A stretch of DNA of 64,000 bases from Strigops habroptila (taxonomy: Eukaryota; Chordata; Aves; Psittaciformes; Psittacidae): contig NC_044278.2 in the NCBI RefSeq assembly GCF_004027225.2, positions 101,114,743 through 101,178,742 of the forward strand. The letters are read 5' to 3'. The number at the start of each line of letters is the position of its first letter. Positions within the stretch are counted from its first letter, which is position 1. The notes under the pieces are model-generated. The model worked only from the letters and a program-made list of their open reading frames with translations, was not told where the DNA came from and searched no databases. A program made the position numbers and the translations under genes. Shown here piece by piece: positions 60,201-64,000 of this stretch.

Positions 60201-61676
60201 TCTATGCAAAAATTAATTGCAAAAATTAGTTTAAAAAAAAAGTATGTGTTTTGTGGTACACAGTGTAATGAACAAGCTGTATTTTACAGTTACCTTTATT
60301 AAGGCAAAACAATTGTTGCCCATTATTGCATCCCTGTTAAGGGGGAGAGTGGGGGGGGGGGGAAGAGAGGAAAAAAAAAGTATTTTGGCCTTAAGAGTTC
60401 TGATTTCATCTAAGAAAAGGTTTGAAACTCTCAAATAGGAGGAAAGCCTTCATCAATTACATCCTACATAGGAATCATAACATTAAACAGCTAGATTAAG
60501 ACAGTAATGGAATTTGACAAGCAGCAACTTACAAATAATGAAAACAGAATCACATTATGTAGTCTCCCAGACACTGCAGCAGATCAGCAGTTTGCAACAG
60601 AGGTCTTTTTCATCTATGAAAATTACTGTAGATATAGCAATAATCAAAACCAAAAATTGTTTAGAAACATGTATCTCTGACCATACTTCTATTGCATTTG
60701 TTGCGAGATCACTGGATCTGAATGGCATTTTTAGATTCTAACTCTTGATTCATTCCAGACTTCTATTTTCCTCCCTTAAGCCTCTTCTATACGTACATAC
60801 GTATCTGTTACACATATATACATATATTAAAAAAAAAGTTAGCTAGAAGTCTGTTGAAGGACACACATGCATACACACCTAACACCTATTATGTTATTTA
60901 ACGCTGAGGCTACTTCTGATCATTAGTTTCTAATCTGTTCGTTTGAAATTTCATATGCAAGCTTTATTTGAGCCATGGCTTGGGCAGAAAAATGTAATAA
61001 TGCTGATTTAGCAGAGAAGCAGCCATTTTCCTCTCAATGTATTACATATTTAACAAAACCAAGAAGAAAGGAAACCCCATATCTTAATTAATAAAAACTA
61101 CTCAAAACCTATTCTCAACAGCAATAACACTATCAATTTGCAGAAGCAAGGCAAAATTGCCATGGTCTTTTTTAACTACAAGTTTCCAATGCACTCTTCA
61201 GCTGACCCTAGAAAAAAAGAAAATAAATTGTTTTCTAAATTATAATTTTGTTCCACAACAAAACCCTTCAAACCCAATTCTCTTCACACAAATGTCAGCA
61301 TACGCCAGAAAATCTAGCATAGGAAAGAAATCAAACATGCCAAGTGTAAGTTTATTCTATCAATGCTAAGAATCCATGGTATAAATTAAGATCCTAGTAA
61401 TACTAGAAGAGTAGTGCTACACGCAACTTTTGTCCCTTTAAATGTCTCTCTCATGGTACACAGAACAGAAAGACATTATATGACATATAGTACCACTGAA
61501 GTCAATTATCAAAATAATCAATGTCACAGATGTTGAGCCTTCTGCTCTGGTATCTTCTAGATGATTTTATAATGTCTGTAAAATGTTCCAGCTCCGGCAA
61601 TTAAAATTTATTACCTGCAGCACTGGTAGTTCAGTCTCATCTTCTGCACCTTCAGGAATTACACTTACAGCAAAAG
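15082..61676 (-). CDS. B3GLCT: Beta-1,3-glucosyltransferase B3GLCT, exons 2-15 (5' end outside window)
   Basis: This GT31-family enzyme transfers glucose from UDP-glucose to O-linked fucose on thrombospondin type 1 repeats in the ER, making the Glc-beta1,3-Fuc disaccharide. Loss of the human gene causes Peters plus syndrome. Fourteen exons with GT/AG boundaries and matching phases join into one open frame of 1,451 nt. The N-terminal half (exons 2-8) is the non-catalytic region. The catalytic domain spans exons 10-15, with the DDD metal-binding motif in VIVDDDTLI (exon 12), [11 protein letters not shown] (exon 13) and [11 protein letters not shown] (exon 14). The protein ends REDL, an ER-retrieval signal comparable to human REEL. 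With a human-like 70-nt exon 1 the full protein would be about 506 residues, slightly longer than the human 498. Exon 1, with the start codon, is beyond 64000. The boundary phases I could compare from memory agree with human. Confidence 0.97.
15250..17795 (-). other. B3GLCT intron 14
   Basis: GT-AG intron of 2,546 bp. It holds one CR1 3' fragment (15928-16068). The rest is AT-rich with no recognised feature. Confidence 0.9.
15928..16068 (-). mobile_element. CR1 LINE 3' end
   Basis: It starts with the reverse complement of the CR1 tail (GAATCATAGTATAGTTTGGG). GGTTGGAAGGGACCTTCAAA, CCAACCCCCCTGC and TCCAGCCTGGCCTTGAATGT follow. ~140 bp, in the same orientation as B3GLCT. Confidence 0.92.
17796..17940 (-). 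CDS. B3GLCT: B3GLCT exon 14
   Basis: 145 nt between CCAG and GTCAGA, encoding [20 protein letters not shown], then [18 protein letters not shown] and ITHSPLFHQ. The PDD acidic motif corresponds to the conserved acidic segment of GT31 catalytic domains. Confidence 0.98.
17941..18407 (-). other. B3GLCT intron 13
   Basis: 467-bp GT-AG intron with no recognised repeat. Confidence 0.9.
18408..18527 (-). CDS. B3GLCT: B3GLCT exon 13
   Basis: 120 nt encoding [20 protein letters not shown], then [19 protein letters not shown]. The glycine-rich ITGGGG turn is split across the exon 13/14 junction, as the codon phases require. Its length equals that inferred for the human exon. Confidence 0.98.
18528..19444 (-). 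other. B3GLCT intron 12
   Basis: 917-bp GT-AG intron, AT-rich, nothing recognised. Confidence 0.9.
19445..19544 (-). CDS. B3GLCT: B3GLCT exon 12 (DDD motif)
   Basis: 100 nt encoding [18 protein letters not shown], then [14 protein letters not shown]. The DDD triad is the metal/UDP-glucose binding motif. NHS is a potential N-glycosylation sequon. Confidence 0.98.
19545..21595 (-). other. B3GLCT intron 11
   Basis: 2,051-bp GT-AG intron. A G+C-richer block of unknown origin lies at ~20560-20880 and a TA-rich simple stretch at ~21100-21180. Confidence 0.9.
21100..21180. repeat. TA-rich simple repeat
   Basis: Interrupted (TATA)n/(ATATAA)n stretch inside intron 11, diverged rather than a clean microsatellite. 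Confidence 0.75.
21596..21709 (-). CDS. B3GLCT: B3GLCT exon 11
   Basis: 114 nt encoding [20 protein letters not shown], then [17 protein letters not shown], with split codons at both ends. This is the N-terminal part of the catalytic domain. Confidence 0.98.
22562..22590. repeat. Perfect 14-bp inverted repeat with 1-nt spacer
   Basis: CTTTTGTTCATTTT (22562-22575) and AAAATGAACAAAAG (22577-22590) are exact reverse complements around a single A. It lies 100 bp left of the direct repeat flanking the LTR. Confidence 0.9.
22691..22816. repeat. 126-bp direct repeat, left copy
   Basis: It starts CTAGTTCTTGAAATGGAGGA and ends TTGATGTTTGCTGC. It aligns with 23950-24075 without any gap, with 10 differences by eye (about 8%), mostly transitions. 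It abuts the TG of the LTR that follows. Confidence 0.92.
22817..23949 (+). repeat. Solo LTR of an avian endogenous retrovirus (1.13 kb)
   Basis: It begins TGTACTAAGTTTGCGTGGCA and ends in AACCCA. It contains phrases I recognise from an abundant long avian LTR: TGTCTGACAGAGCCAATGCC, ATATTTAAGAAGGGGAAAA (TATA-like, ~22999), GACAACGTGTGATGAACTG, and the 3' part TTGACCCATAAGCCTTTCC. The orientation is plus, antisense to B3GLCT. No internal retroviral sequence is attached. The 3' end may lack ~4 nt compared with the usual ...CCACA terminus; that consensus is from memory. Confidence 0.82.
23206..23585 (+). repeat. Minisatellite-like array inside the LTR
   Basis: The core NTGGAGCAG recurs at about 23241, 23292, 23344, 23391, 23439 and 23487, then degenerates at 23530 and 23577, giving a 43-52 bp period. 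The best units (23391-23530) share CTGGAGCAG, CCTGAAGGACTGCACCCATG and GAAGGGACCCACA. The open frames across it are by-products of this repetition. Confidence 0.85.
23950..24075. repeat. 126-bp direct repeat, right copy
   Basis: Gapless partner of 22691-22816. It starts CTAGTTCTCGAAATGGAGGA immediately after the LTR and ends TTGATGTTTGCTGC, where similarity stops. Confidence 0.92.
26958..27027 (-). CDS. B3GLCT: B3GLCT exon 10
   Basis: 70 nt encoding [20 protein letters not shown] then GDR plus one base. FVAVKTC marks the start of the GT31 catalytic fold. Confidence 0.97.
27028..27982 (-). other. B3GLCT intron 9
   Basis: 955-bp GT-AG intron, AT-rich, nothing recognised. Confidence 0.9.
27983..28114 (-). 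CDS. B3GLCT: B3GLCT exon 9
   Basis: 132 nt, 44 codons, both ends phase 0. It encodes [20 protein letters not shown], then [17 protein letters not shown] and SNFLPLC. Compared with the human segment as I recall it (40 codons), there are four extra residues in the NSYKVDH part. Splice sites are ATAG and GTAAGT. Confidence 0.96.
28383..28418. repeat. Perfect 15-bp inverted repeat with 6-nt loop
   Basis: TTGCACAGTAACTCA (28383-28397) and TGAGTTACTGTGCAA (28404-28418) are exact reverse complements around TGAAAC. The B3GLCT pre-mRNA would form the same hairpin. The stem is too short for a typical microRNA precursor. Confidence 0.9.
28909..29184 (-). pseudogene. Decayed retroelement coding fragment, SGNH-hydrolase-like
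   Basis: The minus strand reads 91 codons that include [18 protein letters not shown], then [20 protein letters not shown] and [15 protein letters not shown]. This pattern (a Φ-SILPV block, a WC..QGFGF-D-G block and a DG-x-HLS..GK block) is one I know from SGNH/esterase-like domains in avian retroelement proteins such as CR1-type ORF1. The catalytic D-x-x-H block is degraded: the expected His is Gln (TDRVQLS). The N-terminal GDS block is absent, and the 3' side appears to shift frame. It lies within intron 8 in the same orientation as the gene. Confidence 0.45.
29464..29530. repeat. Simple tract (CCAA)n, poly-A, poly-C
   Basis: A short CCAACCAACCAACC run is followed by adenine- and cytosine-rich homopolymer segments. 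Low-complexity intron sequence. Confidence 0.8.
31471..31534 (-). CDS. B3GLCT: B3GLCT exon 8
   Basis: 64 nt encoding [20 protein letters not shown] plus E. The donor is GAG|GTAAGT, equivalent to the human exon 8 donor at c.660, the site of the recurrent Peters plus mutation. It is intact here. Confidence 0.97.
31535..32824 (-). other. B3GLCT intron 7
   Basis: 1,290-bp GT-AG intron with poly-A/T runs near 31580 and 31710. No other recognised feature. Confidence 0.9.
32825..32961 (-). CDS. B3GLCT: B3GLCT exon 7
   Basis: 137 nt encoding [20 protein letters not shown], then [19 protein letters not shown] and SIPLVN plus two bases. Length and phase match human coding positions 460-596. Confidence 0.98.
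33207..33378 (-). mobile_element. CR1 LINE 3' end
   Basis: It begins GAATCCCAGAATTCCAGAAG and contains GAGGTTGGAAGGGACCTCTT. TGAAGCAGGTTGGCCAGAGC and ACTTGTTCCAATGTCTGACT follow. Typical CR1 tail in reverse orientation. Confidence 0.9.
34330..34606 (+). other. G+C-rich block ending in (AAAC)n tail
   Basis: A ~250-bp block clearly richer in G+C than the intron around it contains AATAAA at ~34534 and ends in a short (AAAC)n run at ~34575-34605. The layout of unique block, poly(A) signal and A-rich tail resembles a retroposed transcript or SINE-like insertion. I do not recognise the parent sequence. Confidence 0.35.
35495..35720 (-). mobile_element. CR1 LINE 3' end, diverged
   Basis: It begins CAGAATCACAGAGGGGTTGA and contains AGTTGGAAGGGATCTCTGAG. 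GGGCAACCTGTGACAATGCT follows and it ends near TGTTTCCTGGTATTCAGAT. Reverse orientation. Confidence 0.88.
37250..37361 (-). CDS. B3GLCT: B3GLCT exon 6
   Basis: 112 nt encoding [20 protein letters not shown], then [20 protein letters not shown] is a potential N-glycosylation sequon. Length and phase match human coding positions 348-459. Confidence 0.98.
38067..38648 (+). mobile_element. CR1 LINE 3' segment (~580 bp)
   Basis: It is nearly colinear with the CR1 3' region: GACATTGAGG-type segment (GAGGCATTGAGGTGCTGGAG), GAGGAGCGGCTGAGGGAACT, AGTGATAGGACAAGAGGAAA, GATCTTAAAGGACTTTTCAA, ending CAATTCTGTGATTAT. This is the best-preserved CR1 copy in the window. The 5' part is truncated. Confidence 0.95.
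38665..38775 (+). repeat. Deleted ERV-L-type LTR fragment
   Basis: It reads AAAGTTAATTTTCTTCATAG and TAGCTGGTAT (LTR 5' region), then jumps to CATGCTCAGCAATAAAAGCT and GGGGGAAGAAGG, a segment that normally lies several hundred bases further inside such LTRs. It begins about 16 nt after the CR1 tail. An internal deletion is inferred from remembered LTR consensus. Confidence 0.65.
38920..39000. repeat. TA/TGTA-rich simple repeat
   Basis: Imperfect alternation of TATATG, TACATG and TTTATATATG units in intron 5. Confidence 0.7.
41053..41129 (-). CDS. B3GLCT: B3GLCT exon 5
   Basis: 77 nt encoding [20 protein letters not shown] then LPLMR plus two bases of the next codon. Donor GA|GTAAGT. Length and phase match human coding positions 271-347. 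Confidence 0.97.
44255..44503 (+). mobile_element. CR1 LINE 3' end
   Basis: It contains AGAGGGTAGATTTATGTTAG, CCATCCCTGGCAGCGTTCAA and GGCCAGGCTGGATGAGGCTT, and ends TCTATGATTCTATGA (repeated CR1 octamer). Confidence 0.95.
50882..51150 (-). mobile_element. CR1 LINE 3' end
   Basis: It begins CATAGAATCACAGAATCCTA and contains TTGGAAGGGACCTTAAAGCT. CCATCCAACCTGGCCTTGAA and TTTTTTCCTAATGTCTAATC follow. Confidence 0.95.
51528..51637 (-). CDS. B3GLCT: B3GLCT exon 4
   Basis: 110 nt encoding [20 protein letters not shown] then [16 protein letters not shown], with the first two bases completing a split codon. Acceptor TTTACAG, donor AAG|GTATG. Confidence 0.97.
54589..54650. repeat. (AAAAT)n microsatellite, imperfect
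   Basis: Runs of AAAAT with AAAAC variants. Confidence 0.85.
57094..57149 (+). mobile_element. CR1 LINE 3' terminal fragment
   Basis: It contains GGAGTTGGAACTACATGATC and AAGGTCCCTTCCAGTCCAAA, then CCATTCTATAA. Only ~55 bp remain. Confidence 0.8.
57210..57575 (+). mobile_element. CR1 LINE 3' segment
   Basis: It contains GGCTCCGGGGAGACCTTAGA, AGAGGGTAGATTTATATTGG and GGCAGGGGGTTGGAACTAGA, and ends CATTCTGATTCC. It lies ~60 bp after another CR1 tail in the same orientation, so there are two separate insertions or a split pair. Confidence 0.95.
58866..58905 (-). CDS. B3GLCT: B3GLCT exon 3 (40-nt microexon)
   Basis: 40 nt encoding [13 protein letters not shown] plus one base. It was recognised by position, by phase fit between exons 2 and 4, and by TTCTAG and GTAAGT splice sites. 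It appears ~12 nt longer than the human exon as I recall it, and its sequence is the least conserved of the gene. Confidence 0.9.
59160..59192. repeat. (TA)n microsatellite, short
   Basis: TATATATA-type run with minor interruptions. Confidence 0.8.
60341..60362 (+). repeat. G-tract (G5...G12)
   Basis: A five-G run, AGAGT, then twelve consecutive Gs on the plus strand. The B3GLCT transcript would be C-rich here. Confidence 0.85.
61615..61676 (-). CDS. B3GLCT: B3GLCT exon 2
   Basis: 62 nt. Two bases complete an Ala codon, followed by [20 protein letters not shown]. Acceptor TTTCAG, donor CAG|GTAATA. The 62-nt length and phase match the human exon 2 position (coding 71-132). The residues are poorly conserved, as expected for the segment just after the signal peptide. 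Confidence 0.9.
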
Positions 61677-63348
61677 CTGAAAGAAAAAGCAGACTTTTTT
61701 CATTTTATAGGAGTTCATTTTCACATTTGACAAAGTTCTGCAGCAAAAGAAAAAAAATTTAGGAATATTTTCACATTCAATGTTACTATATTTGTAATAA
61801 TCTTTATGAACATAAGGCAGTCCGTTCTTACAGAATTTATACTTTTGCTGCCTGACAATTCTATTCCTATACACTGCTGAAAAGATCACTCTTTGATGTG
61901 AAGCCAATTTATCTTGGCTTCAAGACAAATAAATCCCATTAAAAAAACAAAACAAAACAATAAAATCTGTTCAGTCCAGTAGTTCACTTGACGACAGCAT
62001 AAAGGGACACCTACACTTGACTCTATCTTTAGGTTTAAATTTGGAGGACCAAAGCTTCATTTGGAACCACAGAAACTGACAGCACCTGACAGAAATTTCT
62101 GTCAAGCTTTAAGATGGCTGTCACATGCTTGGAATACCATCTTTGAACAACAGTCAACCTTGTTAATGTGTAAGAAAATAAACACCTAGAAAAAGAACAG
62201 AGACCCCAAAGAGCTATTTGTACAGTCTGAGCATTATCTTAAACCTTTTATACTGACATCACCTTCTGCATACACTTCTGGTTTGTATTAGAAAAATAAT
62301 CATATAAAAGGGTTCTGGGTTGTGAGTCTTTTCTTGTTGATGTAGTCATCTAATCCATTTGACTCAGCTTGCTCATTTGTAAAAGTAGTTCCATTTAACA
62401 TAGGAAAGGTTTGCTAAGGGTCTTCAGAAGGAATCTTTTTCTTAAAGGTACTAAAGAGATGCAAATGCAAGTAAGTTGCTATAATTCGGAAGGAACTGAA
62501 GATACTACTCATCATGGTCAAGTTGATGGGTTTCTTAAAAACTGGGGCAGGAAGAAAATCAACAGATTCAGTGAAGTGTCTCATTGCAAGTTTGAAAGCA
62601 ATCTCAAGCAGTAATAATTTAAAGTTAATTACTAGCAACTGTCAATTCCTTTGAGAGGCTAGAAACCTGGAATGCAGGAAAGCAAGAAGACAAGATTGTC
62701 CAAAGGCTGTGACGCTCCATCTCTCATTAGCTATATCCCTATGCTCTTTCAACTGGAGACCAAATTTCATCAAGTGTCTAGGAGTTGAGTTTCACAATTA
62801 CATTTCAGGTCCTGACTAATTTGAATCTCAAATCACACCACTAGATCCAGACATCCCAAAATTCTAAAACACTAGACTCACGTTGACCATAGTCACATTT
62901 CAGTAAGGCATTTAGACAGGAAGAAGAAAACAGAGTATGAATAGGAGTGTTCCCCCCAATGTTGTCCTCAAATAAATGTTTTGAACTTCAAAAGTGCATA
63001 GAGAAAACCTCGATCTGCCTATCATATCCCTTGCTGACAGCATGTTCTGATCATTTTCCTCCTCTTCCAATGTAACAGGACTTACAGCTCCAAATAAGGA
63101 ATATCTTCCCCTACACAAACCAGACCCTCATCATCTACTTGACACAATCCTAATTACAAGATCAACACAAAACACTGTTTACCACAGCAAATGTGTTAAT
63201 TACATAGTATTAACCTGAAGAAATATTACCTCATAAATTCAGCTTATTTGCAAAACTGAACACAAGCAGAATTTTCCAAACTTTCAGGTTTTGATACGTA
63301 GCTGTGCAACAGCACAAGAGACCTGAAACAACTGTGATTCACAAGAGA

Positions 63349-63487
63349 TTATAGAATGGTTACAGTTGGAAAGGACCATAAAGATCATCCGGTTCTAATC
63401 CCCCTGCCATGCGCAGGGATGCCTCCCACTAGACCAGGGTTGCTCAAAGATGCTGCCTCTCTCACTGCAACATTCAAAAACCTGTGC
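63349..63487 (-). mobile_element. CR1 LINE 3' end
   Basis: It begins ATTATAGAATGGTTACAGTT and contains GGAAAGGACCATAAAGATCA. AATCCCCCTGCCATGCGCAG and the start of a diverged upstream segment follow. Confidence 0.9.
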
Positions 63488-63658
63488 CACACTGCTTCTA
63501 AGATTTATAAAATATTAATGCACATGATCCTTGAAACAAATCATACCAGACTCAGATAACCCGGGGAAAAAAAACGACCTATTGCATATTATGTCTTTGA
63601 GAGCACAGATAATTCCTCTTCAGGGGATTATTTTAACAACCTACTTTATCTTCATATT

Positions 63659-64000
63659 ACAGAACTGCAGAATTGTTGAGGTTGGAAAAGATTCCTGAAG
63701 ATAATCTAGTTCAACCCCCACCAGAGCAGGATGCTCAGGACCTTGTCTAGTCAGGTTTTGAGTATTTCCTAGGACAGAGACTCCACAAACTTTCTAAGCA
63801 ATCTCTTCCAGTGTTCAATCACTCTTAAAAGAAAAAATAGAAAAATAAATTATTTCTTATGTTTAAACAGAGTTTCCTGTATTTCCATTTGTACCAACTA
63901 CCTCATGTGCTGTCAGGCACTACAGGGTCTGGCTCTGTCTTCTTTACTGCCCCCATGTTGGTAAAATCCTCCCCAAATCTTCTCTTCTCCAGCTTGAACA
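63659..64000 (-). mobile_element. CR1 LINE 3' segment, runs off the right edge
   Basis: It begins ACAGAACTGCAGAATTGTTG and contains GAGGTTGGAAAAGATTCCTG and GTCTAGTCAGGTTTTGAGTA. It continues to CTTCTCTTCTCCAGCTTGAA at the window end, the usual further CR1 sequence. Confidence 0.85.

Larger units (their letters stand above)
58906..61614 (-). other. B3GLCT intron 2
   Basis: 2,709-bp GT-AG intron with a short TA repeat at ~59160-59192 and a G-tract at 60341-60362. Nothing else recognised. Confidence 0.9.
61677..64000 (-). other. B3GLCT intron 1 (partial)
   Basis: It continues beyond the window. It contains CR1 fragments at 63349 and 63659. No exon 1 candidate (GC-rich, ATG plus hydrophobic signal peptide and GT donor in phase) and no CpG-rich promoter were found. 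Confidence 0.85.

Noticed and set aside
61677..64000. Search for B3GLCT exon 1
   Set aside because: No GC-rich segment with ATG, signal peptide and a donor leaving the required one-base phase was found; exon 1 is assumed to be beyond the window.
1..64000. Prokaryotic-type systems (operons, CRISPR, toxin-antitoxin, integrons)
   Set aside because: The window is intron-bearing vertebrate DNA with CR1 and ERV repeats. None of the direct repeats has CRISPR spacing or prokaryotic gene neighbours.

Overview
This is vertebrate nuclear DNA, almost certainly from a bird and probably a neoavian. It is AT-rich, contains many short 3'-end fragments of CR1 LINEs in both orientations, and carries two LTR classes I recognise from avian genomes. 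The only cellular gene I can support is B3GLCT (beta-1,3-glucosyltransferase), an intron-rich gene on the minus strand. Nothing bacterial or phage-like is present, and there is no CRISPR array, operon or tRNA gene.

Layout. Positions 1-1490 hold no recognisable gene. Positions ~1544-6685 are an ERV-L-like endogenous retrovirus on the plus strand: the C-terminal part of gag, an in-frame UAG, an uninterrupted 1,055-codon pol (protease, reverse transcriptase, RNase H, integrase), no env, and a 565-bp 3' LTR running from TG to CA with a TATA box. No 5' LTR is recognisable. Positions 6686-13600 are intergenic and contain CR1 fragments at 6836, 11365 and 13354.

B3GLCT occupies ~13600-61676 and continues past the right edge. 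I reconstructed exons 2 to 15 from splice sites, reading phase and the expected protein. All 14 exons join in one open frame of 1,451 nt, ending in a stop at 15082 after the C-terminal ER-retrieval motif REDL. Exon 1 (signal peptide) and the promoter lie beyond position 64000. One AATAAA on the minus strand at 13626-13621 would give a 3' UTR of about 1.5 kb. The encoded enzyme adds glucose to O-linked fucose on thrombospondin type 1 repeats in the ER.

The introns hold the rest: ten CR1 fragments (one of them in the partly visible intron 1), a 1.13-kb LTR in intron 10 bounded on both sides by a 126-bp direct repeat, a deleted ERV-L-type LTR next to a CR1 in intron 5, a decayed SGNH-hydrolase-like retroelement coding fragment in intron 8, two near-perfect short palindromes, and several simple repeats.

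The most notable observations are the 126-bp direct repeat around the intron 10 LTR, the intact same-frame gag-UAG-pol arrangement with a possible stem-loop just after the stop, and lineage-specific insertions in B3GLCT exons 3 and 9. I do not see a previously undescribed multi-gene system here.
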